Part shown: in pieces, positions 8,905 to 16,966 of the stretch | Layout: each line of letters opens with the position of its first letter | Numbering within the stretch: the stretch's first letter is position 1 | Assembly (NCBI RefSeq): GCF_003852315.1 | Contig: NZ_CP027762.1 | Location: 2,833,501 to 2,897,500 of the forward strand | Length of the DNA: 64,000 bases | Reading direction: 5' to 3' | Source: Pseudomonas sp. LBUM920 | GTDB taxonomy: Bacteria > Pseudomonadota > Gammaproteobacteria > Pseudomonadales > Pseudomonadaceae | The notes under the pieces: model-generated | Seen by the model: the letters and a program-made list of their open reading frames with translations, nothing else | Database searches by the model: none | Told to the model about the DNA's origin: nothing | Program-made: the position numbers and the translations under genes

Positions 8905-10206
8905 ATGTTTCGTGTCCTGCTGCGCCTCTACCTGATCACCATCATCACCTTCAGTGCGGCAATCTTTCTGATTCCGCGGTTGGTGATCCAGCTGTTTGAA
9001 CACCGCTACATGGACTACAACGTCGAGCAGACCCGTGGCCTGCAGACGCTCATCGTCAAACAATACCTGCGCGCGCCGGTCGAGCGCTGGTCCCAGGTGA
9101 CCGAGCAATTGGGCCGCGACTTCGCGCCGCTGAAAGTCAAACTGCTGTTGCGCCAGGACGCCAGCTACACGCCTGCAGAAGAAAAGCTGCTGGAGCAGGG
9201 CAAGCCGGTGATCCGCCTCGGCGAATGGGGCTGGATGGAAGAAATCAGTTCGCCGGTCAACCAGCAGTTTGCGGTCAAGCTGACGATTCCCCCCGACCCG
9301 ATGGACATGAACTTGCTGTACTGGTCGATGAACGTGCTGATCGGCGCCGCGCTGCTGGCTTGCCTGCTGTTTTGGCTGCGCCCGCACTGGCGTGACCTGG
9401 AGCGCCTGAAAAGCACTGCCGCACAACTGGGCAAGGGCAACCTGGGCGAGCGCACGCATATTCCGCCCAGTTCCAACATTGGCAGCCTGGCATCGGTGTT
9501 CGACACCATGGCCGACGATATCGAGCGCCTGCTCAATCAGCAGCGCGACCTGCTCAATGCGGTCTCCCATGAACTGCGCACGCCGCTGACCCGCCTGGAT
9601 TTCGGCTTGGCGCTGGCGTTGTCCGAAGACTTGCCCCATGCCAGTCGCGAGCGCCTGCAAAGCCTGGTGGCGCACATTCGTGAGCTGGACGAGCTGGTGC
9701 TGGAATTGCTGTCGTACAGCCGCCTGCAAAACCCGGCGCAACTGCCGGAGCGAGTGGACGTGGTGCTCGACGAGTTTGTCGACAGCGTGCTGGGCAGCGT
9801 CGATGACGAATTGGAAAACCCCGAGATTGTCATCGACGTGGCGCTCGATTGCGCGGTGGAGCGCTTCCGCCTCGACCCGCGTCTCACCGCCCGCGCGCTG
9901 CAAAACTTGTTGCGCAATGCCACGCGCTATTGCGACAGGCGCATCCAGGTGGGCGTCAAGGTGTGTGCCAAAGGCTGTGAAATCTGCGTGGATGACGATG
10001 GCATCGGCATCCCGGTAGACCAGCGCGAGCGGATCTTCGAACCCTTCTACCGCCTGGACCGCAGCCGCGACCGCGCCACGGGTGGCTTCGGCCTCGGCCT
10101 GGCCATCAGCCGGCGTGCGATGGAAGCCCAGGGCGGCACGTTGACGGCCCAGGCATCACCCTTGGGCGGGGCACGGTTTCGCCTGTGGTTGCCCAGCGTC
10201 AGCTGA
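8905..10206 (+). CDS. sensor histidine kinase (RstB/ParS-like)
   Basis: A 433-residue membrane kinase: TM1 at about residues 7-30, a periplasmic sensor region of roughly 105 residues, TM2 at about 138-158, HAMP at 160-212, the H-box NAVSHELRTPLTRLDF with His222, then N, G1 and G2 boxes (NLLRNATRY, DDDGIGIP, GGFGLGLAI) of the ATP-binding domain. It pairs with the response regulator just upstream. Its stop codon is immediately adjacent to the stop of the convergent anti-sigma gene, with no bases between. The signal is not deducible; cationic peptides would be a guess from ParS. Confidence 0.9.
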   Translation: MFRVLLRLYLITIITFSAAIFLIPRLVIQLFEHRYMDYNVEQTRGLQTLIVKQYLRAPVERWSQVTEQLGRDFAPLKVKLLLRQDASYTPAEEKLLEQGKPVIRLGEWGWMEEISSPVNQQFAVKLTIPPDPMDMNLLYWSMNVLIGAALLACLLFWLRPHWRDLERLKSTAAQLGKGNLGERTHIPPSSNIGSLASVFDTMADDIERLLNQQRDLLNAVSHELRTPLTRLDFGLALALSEDLPHASRERLQSLVAHIRELDELVLELLSYSRLQNPAQLPERVDVVLDEFVDSVLGSVDDELENPEIVIDVALDCAVERFRLDPRLTARALQNLLRNATRYCDRRIQVGVKVCAKGCEICVDDDGIGIPVDQRERIFEPFYRLDRSRDRATGGFGLGLAISRRAMEAQGGTLTAQASPLGGARFRLWLPSVS

Positions 10207-10893
10207 TCAGAGCACCTTTACGGCGCGGCCGATCGCCTGGATCGGCCCGGTGGGTTTACCGGTCGGCGAGCCATTCGGGTCTTCCAGGGTCAACTCGAAC
10301 AATTGGTTGGGCGCCAGTGGCGGCAGTTTGTCCAGCGGCACCGACAGTGTTTGCCCTGGCTTGACCAACCCCAGCGACACCGGGCCTTGCCAGCCATCCG
10401 CCTTGGTCCAGAATTGCAGCGCCTTGTCGGCAGGCACTTGCATCACACCCAATGGAATCAACTGGATCTGCTGAGTATTGCTGGCCTGGATCACCCACCC
10501 CGGAGCCTGGCTTTGCGGCGCCACCAACACCACCACAAAGGTGGGTTCAGCAGTGGGCGGGCGGGTCAGCAGCAGCGTCGCCAGGACCAACGTCGCCACC
10601 AGCCCCGCGCCGGCCAAACCACGCCAGAGCGCCAGCAGGTTCCACCACGGTGTTTGGCGGTCGGTGCGGGTGCCGGCAGGCGTGACGGTGCGCTCGATGC
10701 GCCGCCACAGCTGGGCATAAGGGGGCACCGGTTCGGCCAATGCGGTCAGCGGCAAAAGGCGCTGCTCCCATGCGTCCACCGCCGCGCGCAACGCGGCATC
10801 CTCGGATAAGCGCTGCTCAACCTCGGCGCGTTGCGCGGCGGGCAGGGTGCCCAGCACGTATTCGCCAGCCAGTTCGTCCAGAGGGTTGCTCAT
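10207..10893 (-). CDS. anti-sigma factor, RskA/anti-sigma-K family
   Basis: A 228-residue single-pass membrane protein. The N-terminus (DELAGEYVLGTLPAAQRAEVEQRL) is the anti-sigma domain common to RskA proteins. One TM helix lies at about residues 90-112, followed by a periplasmic RskA domain. The ATG at 10893 overlaps the sigma factor stop as ATGA, so translation is coupled. Its role is to hold the ECF sigma factor at the membrane until a periplasmic signal triggers proteolysis. The zinc-binding HxxxCxxC signature of ZAS anti-sigmas is absent. Confidence 0.9.
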   Translation of the reverse strand: MSNPLDELAGEYVLGTLPAAQRAEVEQRLSEDAALRAAVDAWEQRLLPLTALAEPVPPYAQLWRRIERTVTPAGTRTDRQTPWWNLLALWRGLAGAGLVATLVLATLLLTRPPTAEPTFVVVLVAPQSQAPGWVIQASNTQQIQLIPLGVMQVPADKALQFWTKADGWQGPVSLGLVKPGQTLSVPLDKLPPLAPNQLFELTLEDPNGSPTGKPTGPIQAIGRAVKVL

Positions 10894-11423
10894 GCCATGC
10901 ACTCCCGCAGCGCAGCGAGGCTGCGTTTGATCCAGGCTTTGACGGTCCCCAGCGGAGTGTCCAGTTTCTGTGCGATTTGGCTGTGGGAATAGCCGTCGAC
11001 ATAGGCATGCAGGATGCACGCGCGACGGGCCGGATCGAGCTGCTCCAGGCAGGCGTGGACCTGCCCCGAGCGCGAAGCGAATTCAAAGGTGTCGGGTGTG
11101 GCGATGTGCTCGTGCGCGTCGCCCAGGGGTAATTCCCGGTAGTGATTGCGCACGGCATTAAGCGCCAGATGCCGGGTCACGCTGAACACCCAGCCGCGCG
11201 CCGCGCCACGGTTGGGGTCGAAACTGCCGGCGCCACGCCAGATCTTGATAAACGCGTCATGCACGATGTCTTCGGCCAGGGACTTGTCCCTGGCAATGCG
11301 AAAGGCCACGCCGAGCAAACGGCTGCTGTCCTGCTCATAGAGCTGGCGCAAGGCACGTTGATCCCCACGGGCGCAGGCCAGCAGACAGGCTTCGTAATCA
11401 AAATCGGCGTCAGGCAAGGCCAC
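10890..11423 (-). CDS. ECF RNA polymerase sigma factor (SigK-like)
   Basis: A 177-residue ECF sigma factor. Region 2 (about residues 20-95) includes LAEDIVHDAFIKIWRG and the -10-binding segment RGWVFSVTRHLALNAVR; region 4 (about 120-170) ends in a helix-turn-helix (GYSHSQIAQKLDTPLGTVKAWIKRS). Pairing with an RskA-type anti-sigma by a 4-base overlap is the usual organisation. The DUF3455 gene lies 163 bases upstream on the same strand and may belong to its regulon. Its promoter was not identified with confidence. Confidence 0.93.
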   Translation of the reverse strand: MALPDADFDYEACLLACARGDQRALRQLYEQDSSRLLGVAFRIARDKSLAEDIVHDAFIKIWRGAGSFDPNRGAARGWVFSVTRHLALNAVRNHYRELPLGDAHEHIATPDTFEFASRSGQVHACLEQLDPARRACILHAYVDGYSHSQIAQKLDTPLGTVKAWIKRSLAALRECMA

Positions 11424-11586
11424 GTGTGTCCACCACTGTCATAACAATCGCCACCGCACTGCAGGGCGCCGGCGTGCCGGCGAAAAAGGGCACGGGCGCA
11501 GCGTATAACCCAGGTGCCCTGCGTCATCGTTGACGACCCTCGCCGCCAAGCCGGCCCTTACAGGGGCAGCGTAGCTGAGTTTGTTC

Positions 11587-12108
11587 TCAGTTGGCCGCCC
11601 AGAAGATGTAGTCGGCCTGGTACTTCACCACTGCCTGGGTGCCTTTGTTGGCCGCGCTGCACTCGGTGCTCGGCGCCACGCCACCCTTGAGGGCCACGCG
11701 CTGGATATAACTCACACCGCTCATTGCGCCTTTGCCTTCGGCCGGGTTGGCCTTGACCAGTTGATACGGCAGGTTGCCAGCACCGGAGGGCGCCACGGCC
11801 AACTGCGTGCCGGTGACTTTCGAACCGTCCTGGGCTTGCCATGTAGCGGGTGGGCCGAAATAGGTGCCCACTGGCTTGCCGCTGCGGTCATTCAACACCG
11901 CCTTGGGACCGACAAACGTCCACTCGGTCTGGCCCGCGGCGTTAGCTTTGTCGCGGCATTCGTAGGTGATTTCGCCGACGCCTGTGGTCTCCAGCGCCAC
12001 CTTGTGCCCATCCGGCACCTTGATGCTGTCGGGCAAGCCGGTCTGGGCGAAAACCGTTGGCGCAGCGGCCAGCAGGGCGGTCAGGCAGAACAGTGCTTTA
12101 GCGTTCAT
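11587..12108 (-). CDS. secreted DUF3455 protein
   Basis: A 173-residue exported protein with a Sec signal peptide (cleavage after VFA, about residue 21). The mature part matches DUF3455: ITYECRDK near the start, PPATWQAQDGSKVTG in the middle and the ending VKYQADYIFWAAN. Two Cys may form a disulfide. Function is unknown. It lies just upstream of the ECF sigma/anti-sigma pair in the same orientation, which suggests an envelope-stress output, but no shared promoter motif was demonstrated. The 163-base gap to the sigma gene holds a 7-bp GC-rich hairpin at about 11466-11481. Confidence 0.88.
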   Translation of the reverse strand: MNAKALFCLTALLAAAPTVFAQTGLPDSIKVPDGHKVALETTGVGEITYECRDKANAAGQTEWTFVGPKAVLNDRSGKPVGTYFGPPATWQAQDGSKVTGTQLAVAPSGAGNLPYQLVKANPAEGKGAMSGVSYIQRVALKGGVAPSTECSAANKGTQAVVKYQADYIFWAAN

Positions 12109-12245
12109 GGGTGGTTCTCCATTGAGTAAAACAGCGGGGTCACTGTAAGCACTACCCAGGCCGCGCTCGATTGGATGCAGTGATTAGAAAATAAATGCGC
12201 AAGGGCGCACACTGTGCCCCCGTTTTACCCGAGGAGAGATTGGCA

Positions 12246-13025
12246 ATGACTGGTGTTCACACGTCTGCTCAACAAGGTTTCTCTACCCAGGCCGTCACTT
12301 ACGCCCAAGGCCGGCCCGACTATCCACGACAACTCACCGGCTGGCTCACTGATGCGCTGCACATCGATGCGCAATCGACGGTAATCGACCTGGGCGCCGG
12401 TACCGGCAAGTTCACCCGTTTGCTCAGCACCCTGGCGCCCACGCTGGTGGCGGTCGAACCGGTCGAAGCGATGGGCGCGCAGCTCAATAAACTGTTGCCC
12501 GATGTGCGCCTGGTCAATGGCACGGCCGAATCCATTCCCCTGGAAACCGCCGTCGCCGATGCGGTGGTCTGTGCGCAGGCGTTCCATTGGTTTTCTACCG
12601 AAGCCGCGCTGGCAGAAATCCACCGCGTGCTCAAACCCGATGGGCGCCTGGGGTTGGTGTGGAATGTGCGCGATGAATCGGTGGATTGGGTTGCCGCCAT
12701 CACCGACATCATCACCCCCTATGAAGGCGACACGCCGCGCTTTCATTCAGGCCGCTGGCGCGAAGCCTTCACCGGCGAATATTTTTCTGCGCCCCAAATA
12801 ACCTGTTTTGCCTATCAGCATGTCGGCAGCCCTGGGGAGGTGATCATGGATCGCTTCCTGTCGGTGAGCTTTATCGCGGCGCTGCCCGCCGCCGAAAAAG
12901 CCAGCGTGACTGCGCAATTGCAGGCGCTGATCGACACGCATCCTGCCTTGCGGGGGCGTGACACCGTGGCTTTTCCGTATCAGACGCAAGCTTACGTCTG
13001 TCATCGGCTGACACAAAAGGCATAA
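12246..13025 (+). CDS. class I SAM-dependent methyltransferase
   Basis: A 259-residue soluble methyltransferase of the UbiE/Methyltransf_11 type. Motif I VIDLGAGTGKF lies at residues 46-56, the acidic motif II region at LVAVEPVEAM, and AVVCAQAFHWF is the post-II motif. Start ATG 12246 has GGAGA about 9 bases upstream. The substrate is unknown. The TSUP permease gene follows 81 bases later on the same strand, without clear functional link. Confidence 0.85.
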   Translation: MTGVHTSAQQGFSTQAVTYAQGRPDYPRQLTGWLTDALHIDAQSTVIDLGAGTGKFTRLLSTLAPTLVAVEPVEAMGAQLNKLLPDVRLVNGTAESIPLETAVADAVVCAQAFHWFSTEAALAEIHRVLKPDGRLGLVWNVRDESVDWVAAITDIITPYEGDTPRFHSGRWREAFTGEYFSAPQITCFAYQHVGSPGEVIMDRFLSVSFIAALPAAEKASVTAQLQALIDTHPALRGRDTVAFPYQTQAYVCHRLTQKA

Positions 13026-13106
13026 AGTCAGATCATATTGATATAAGTCGTTATAAGAAAAATCGCTATCCTGCGGCCAGAAATTTATAAGGCCGCGGGT
13101 AGCTGT

Positions 13107-13892
13107 ATGGATGTGGGTGATTTTGGTTTTGTCATCGCTGGCCTGGTGGTTGGTTTTATCGTTGGCATGACTGGCGTCGGCGGAGGGTCTTTGATGACCC
13201 CGATCCTGTTGTGGTTCGGCATCAACCCGGCGACCGCCGTGGGCACTGACTTGTTGTACGCGGCCATCACCAAGTCAGGTGGCGTGCTGGTGCACAGCAA
13301 GAACAGGAATATCGACTGGACCATCACCGGTTGGCTGACCTTGGGCAGTGTGCCTGCGGTGCTGCTGACCCTGTGGTTCCTTGCCAGTTTGCATACCGAC
13401 CCCAGCGCCATGAACGCGGTGATCAAGCAGGCGCTTGGTGGGGTGTTGCTGCTGACGGCGCTGGCGATTCTGTTCAAGAAAAGCCTGCTGGCTTTTGCCC
13501 AGCGTCATGCGGGTGATGACTATCACATGAGCCCGCGCAATTTGAACGTGTTGACGGTGGTGACCGGTGCGATCCTTGGCACCATGGTTGCTCTGACGTC
13601 CATCGGGGCGGGTGCGCTTGGTACCGTGGCGCTGTTTATTCTGTACCCGTTTCTGGCGACGCGTCGGTTGGTGGGTACCGAGATTGCCCATGCCGTGCCG
13701 CTGACATTGGTCGCCGGGCTGGGGCACGCGAGCATGGGTAATATGGATTGGCATTTGCTGGGCCTTTTGCTGATGGGGTCGTTGCCGGGGATTTACCTGG
13801 GGAGTCACATGACCGGTAAGGTTCCTGATGGTGTGTTGCGGCCTTGTCTGGCGGTTATGTTGATGACTATTGGCTATAAGTTGGCGTTCTGA
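13107..13892 (+). CDS. TauE/SafE (TSUP) family membrane permease
   Basis: A 261-residue protein with about eight hydrophobic segments. Both halves carry the TSUP Gly-rich signature: GMTGVGGGSLMTPIL near residue 20 and GAILGTMVALTSIGAGALGTV near residue 155. The family moves sulfur-containing organic anions and related small anions across the inner membrane. The organosulfur monooxygenase genes 1.5-3 kb downstream make a sulfur role attractive, but they are separated by a repeat block. The anion cannot be assigned from sequence. Confidence 0.85.
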   Translation: MDVGDFGFVIAGLVVGFIVGMTGVGGGSLMTPILLWFGINPATAVGTDLLYAAITKSGGVLVHSKNRNIDWTITGWLTLGSVPAVLLTLWFLASLHTDPSAMNAVIKQALGGVLLLTALAILFKKSLLAFAQRHAGDDYHMSPRNLNVLTVVTGAILGTMVALTSIGAGALGTVALFILYPFLATRRLVGTEIAHAVPLTLVAGLGHASMGNMDWHLLGLLLMGSLPGIYLGSHMTGKVPDGVLRPCLAVMLMTIGYKLAF

Positions 13893-13908
13893 TGTTTTCG
13901 GGGGTTTG

Positions 13909-14240
13909 GGTGGGTGGGTACATATCCGTTGCTGCGGTCACGGCGGCTTAGGGTTCCGCTCTTACAGCGGGTCACTTTTGGCAAACGCCCCAAAAGTAAC
14001 CAAAAGGTCTTTGCCCCACCACTCGGCCCCTCGCTTAGGCTCGGTGTGCCCTCACTCCGGCTTGAATCCGTGGGCCGCCGCGACGGGCCATCCATGGCCC
14101 AACGCGGCTAACCCGGCGTCCTGCCGGGTTACCCACGGATTCAAGCCTGCGTTCGGCCAGCGTGGTTGACGGGGCCTGTCAGATCAAAGTCAAAAGCAAG
14201 ATCAAGAGCAGAGCACGGCGGCCTAGTAGCCGACCTGAGT
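13909..14240. repeat. left arm of a long intergenic inverted repeat
   Basis: About 330 bases that recur, inverted and imperfectly, at 15118-15445. Shared landmarks in order: a TACATATCCGTTG outer end, AGGGTTCCGC, AAAAGTAACCAAAAG, CCCCACCACTCGGC, CGGTGTGCCCTCACTCCGG, the palindromic CTTGAATCCGTGGGC...GGATTCAAGCC segment, GCGTTCGGCCAGCGTGG, and an inner end AAAGCAAGATCAAGAGCAGAG. It contains only chance ORFs. Confidence 0.8.
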
Positions 14241-14271
14241 GGTTGAAGCAAAAGCAGGGCAACAGCACAGC

Positions 14272-15081
14272 AGCACATCTCTATCTGATGCACTGCGATC
14301 CAAATGTGGGAGCGGGCTTGCCCGCGAATGCGGTGGTTCAGTCAGCTCATGTATCACTGGCCCACCGCCTTCGCGAGCAAGCCCGCTCCCACAATTTGAG
14401 CGAGTGCAGCTGCCAGCAGCGCACTGCTTGGCTTTTCTGTAGGAGCTGGCTTGCCTGCGATGCAGACAACTCGGTGTATCAGGCATAACCAGTAGATGCC
14501 ATCGCAGGCAAGCCAGCTCCCACCTTTGACCGAGTGCAAACGACACCCATCTATCTGATTCACAGAAATCCAAATGTGGGAGCGGGCTTGCTCGCGAATG
14601 CGGTGGGTCAGTCAACTCATGTGTCACTGACCCACCGCCTTCGCGAGCAAGCCCGCTCCCACAATTTGAGCGAGTGCAGCTGCCAGCAGCGCACTGCTTG
14701 GCTTTTCTGTAGGAGCTGGCTTGCCTGCGATGCAGACAACTCGGTGTATCAGGCATAACCAGTAGATGCCATCGCAGGCAAGCCAGCTCCCACCTTTGAC
14801 CGAGTGCAAACGAGACCCATCTATCTGATTAACAGAAATCCAAATGTGGGAGCGGGCTTGCTCGCGAATGCGGTGGGTCAGTCAGCTCATTTATCACTGA
14901 CACACCGCCTTCGCGAGCAAGCCCGCTCCCACAAGTTGACCGAGTTCAGCCTCCACCAACGCACTGCTTGGCTTTTCTGTGGGAGCTGGCTTGCCTGCGA
15001 TGCGGACACCTCGGTGTATCAGGCACAACCAGTTGATGCCATCGCAGGCAAGCCAGCTCCCACATTTGATTGAGTTCAGCT
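14272..15081. repeat. three tandem 270-bp composite REP units
   Basis: The unit repeats with an exact 270-base period (14272-14541, 14542-14811, 14812-15081). Each unit carries two inverted REP pairs: type A (GAGCGGGCTTGCTCGCGAA and its mirror) and type B (GAGCTGGCTTGCCTGCGATG and its mirror). The second halves of units 1 and 2 look identical over about 150 bases, so duplication is recent; unit 3 has diverged slightly. ORFs here reflect palindrome composition and are not genes. Confidence 0.93.
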
Positions 15082-15117
15082 TCCAAGATCAGGTCGGCTG
15101 TCAGGCCGCCTCGCTTC

Positions 15118-15445
15118 CGCTTTTGATTTAACCACTCAGGTCGGCTACCAGGCCGCCGTGCTCTGCTTTTGATCTTGATCTGCTTTTGATTTTGATCTTA
15201 GGCGCCCCGTTAAACCACGCTGGCCGAACGCAGGCTTGAATCCGTGGGCCGCCGTGTTGGGCCATGGATGGCCCGTCACGGCGGCCCACGGATTCAAGCC
15301 GGAGTGAGGGCACACCGAGCCTAGGCGAGGTGCCGAGTGGTGGGGCAAGAGCCCTTTGGTTACTTTGGGGCTTTTCCAAAGTGACCCGCCGTAAGGGCGG
15401 AACCTAAAGCGGCCATCACCCAAACAACGGATATACACCCCAACC
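15118..15445. repeat. right arm of the long intergenic inverted repeat
   Basis: Inverted, imperfect copy of 13909-14240 with the same landmarks in reverse order, ending in CAACGGATATACACC. With the left arm and the REP array it fills the whole 1.57-kb gap between the TSUP and monooxygenase genes; no gene is supported in that gap. Confidence 0.8.
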
Positions 15446-15463
15446 CTTAGCGATCAAAAAAGC

Positions 15464-16702
15464 CTACCCCCTGGCCGGCCCATTCCCGATTTGCCACACA
15501 AACGGCGGCTCAGTCCCGTTAATCACCCAGTCCCCGACAATCCGCGCCTTGTAGATCACCGGATTATGCGACGACACCGTTCGGGCATTCCGCCAGTGGC
15601 GATCGAGCGCTTTACCCTGGCGCACATCCGACGCCCCCAGCGCATTGAACAACTCCGTAGTGGCCCGCTGTACCAGCGCCGACACCACCACCTGCGCCGT
15701 CGCCGATTCAATCTCGGCTGCCACATTCGCCTCCCGCTCGGCCACCTCATCCCCCGCAAACCGCGCCAGGTACGCCTGTTGCGCCGGCACCGCCGCCTTC
15801 AACGCACTGGCCTCGGCGGCATACACCAGCGCCGCCACCTCACCCACCACTTGTTGAACCTGCGCATCCTGGCTGACATGCGCGGCATTGCCGTGGCTGT
15901 AGATGCGCTTGCGACTGCGCACCTGATGAGCCACGTCGCTCAGTGCCGCACGACCAATCCCGGCCAGGCTCGCCAGCAACACCAACTGATAAAACGCGGT
16001 CTGGTACTTGAACCGAGTGGCAAAGTCGATGACGTTTTCCGCGTCCACCACGGCATCGGTAAAACGGCTGGTGCCGCTGCCGGTGGTGCGCTGGCCAAAG
16101 CCATCCCAGTCATCGCTTTGCACCACGCCAGGTTGGCGCGTGCGGGTGGCGGCGATCACATCGGCGCCGGTATCGCTGCGCTGGGCGTACACGTCGATCC
16201 AGTCGGAGAAAAGGCTGCCGGTGCTGTAGAACTTTTCACCGTTGAGTTTCCATTTATCGCCGTCGGGGCTCACTTGAGTGGCCACCTCGCCAATAGCCAC
16301 GTTGCCGATTTCGGTCCAGGCGCAGCCGACGATGTCGCCGTCGACAAAGCGCTTGAACCACAGGTCGCGGCCAGCGCTGGGTGGCGCATTCAGACGGTCC
16401 TCGGCGAAGGCGAAATGCCCGCGCAACGCCTGGGGCACATTCGAATCGGCAGCGGCCAGCTCGATCAGCAACTCGAACAACTGCGGCAGCGACGCGCCAC
16501 CGCCGCCGTATTCCGCCGGCACCCGCACTGCGCCAAAGCCGGCCTGCTTGAGCCATTGGATCGGTTCATAGGGCAGGGCGCGGGTCTGTTCGCGCGCTAC
16601 CGCGCCCGCGGCAATGCGCTCGAATATCGGCCGAAAACGCGCGGCCAACGTGGGGTAATCGGCACCCGTGGACAGCGGGTTGATGACGTGTTGCTCGGTC
16701 AT
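15464..16702 (-). CDS. acyl-CoA dehydrogenase-fold flavin monooxygenase (DszC/SfnC-like)
   Basis: A 412-residue flavoprotein with the acyl-CoA dehydrogenase fold. The N-terminal helical domain includes GFGAVRVPAEYGGGGAS; the middle beta domain contains the substrate/flavin segment CAWTEIGN and WKLNGEKFYSTGS. The C-terminal domain ends SSHNPVIYKARIVGDWVING, with the RNAR..SSHNP pattern of FMNH2-dependent DszC-type monooxygenases instead of an acyl-CoA dehydrogenase Glu. It is divergent from sfnG and has its own sigma-54-type promoter, so it is probably a desulfurisation enzyme used under sulfate limitation. The true substrate is unknown. AGGAG lies 8 bases before the ATG. Confidence 0.85.
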   Translation of the reverse strand: MTEQHVINPLSTGADYPTLAARFRPIFERIAAGAVAREQTRALPYEPIQWLKQAGFGAVRVPAEYGGGGASLPQLFELLIELAAADSNVPQALRGHFAFAEDRLNAPPSAGRDLWFKRFVDGDIVGCAWTEIGNVAIGEVATQVSPDGDKWKLNGEKFYSTGSLFSDWIDVYAQRSDTGADVIAATRTRQPGVVQSDDWDGFGQRTTGSGTSRFTDAVVDAENVIDFATRFKYQTAFYQLVLLASLAGIGRAALSDVAHQVRSRKRIYSHGNAAHVSQDAQVQQVVGEVAALVYAAEASALKAAVPAQQAYLARFAGDEVAEREANVAAEIESATAQVVVSALVQRATTELFNALGASDVRQGKALDRHWRNARTVSSHNPVIYKARIVGDWVINGTEPPFVWQIGNGPARG

Positions 16703-16739
16703 GGGGGCAGCTCCTTGGCAGTATCAGTCCTTGGGTGAT

Positions 16740-16755
16740 TGCACAGTTCGTGCCG
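16740..16755 (-). promoter_or_regulatory. sigma-54-type promoter for the DszC-like gene
   Basis: On the minus strand the sequence reads CGGCACG-N4-GTGCA: GG and GC are separated by exactly 10 bases, as sigma-54 requires, with two differences from TGGCACG-N4-TTGCW. Predicted transcription start is near 16729, about 27 bases before the ATG and just leaving room for the AGGAG site. Confidence 0.65.
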
Positions 16756-16795
16756 ATGGCGGCGGCCCGTGTTTGCGGGGAAGGTGGGCCATTCA

Positions 16796-16813
16796 CTGTT
16801 GCTCCGGCAACAG
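16796..16813. promoter_or_regulatory. CTGTTGC-N4-GCAACAG palindrome, candidate activator site
   Basis: A perfect 7-bp dyad with a 4-base spacer in the gap between the two divergent sigma-54-type promoters, about 63 bases from one GC element and 122 from the other. This is where an NtrC-type activator such as SfnR would bind. The regulator itself is not in the window, so the assignment is inference. Confidence 0.5.
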
Positions 16814-16912
16814 CGGATCGACAAACCGGTGTGATCCATGACATTGACAGCTCAGCCCTGCGAGATTGGAATTTTTACCGCGACGCCCATGGCCAGGGCG
16901 TTTGCACCGGCC

Positions 16913-16928
16913 TGGCACGCTTGCTGCT
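16913..16928 (+). promoter_or_regulatory. sigma-54 promoter of sfnG
   Basis: TGGCACG-N4-CTGCT with GG and GC exactly 10 bases apart; only one base differs from the consensus TGGCACG-N4-TTGCW. Predicted transcription start is near 16939, 28 bases before the sfnG ATG. Sigma-54 control of sfnG by SfnR is established in P. putida. Confidence 0.78.
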
Positions 16929-16966
16929 CTGGCCCTGGAACATCCCTTCGTGCGAGGTACTGCCAG

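Noticed and set aside
11466..11481. GC-rich hairpin upstream of the sigma gene as a terminator for DUF3455
   Set aside because: On the transcribed strand the T-run comes before, not after, the stem, so it is not an intrinsic terminator.
14223..15073. Several ORFs of 60-177 codons in the REP array
   Set aside because: They encode the same peptides repeatedly on both strands, as palindromic repeats do, and lack ribosome-binding sites.
14272..15081. Regular repeats considered as a CRISPR array
   Set aside because: The period is 270 bases, units are nearly identical throughout with no variable spacers, and they are built from inverted REP pairs. No cas genes are nearby.
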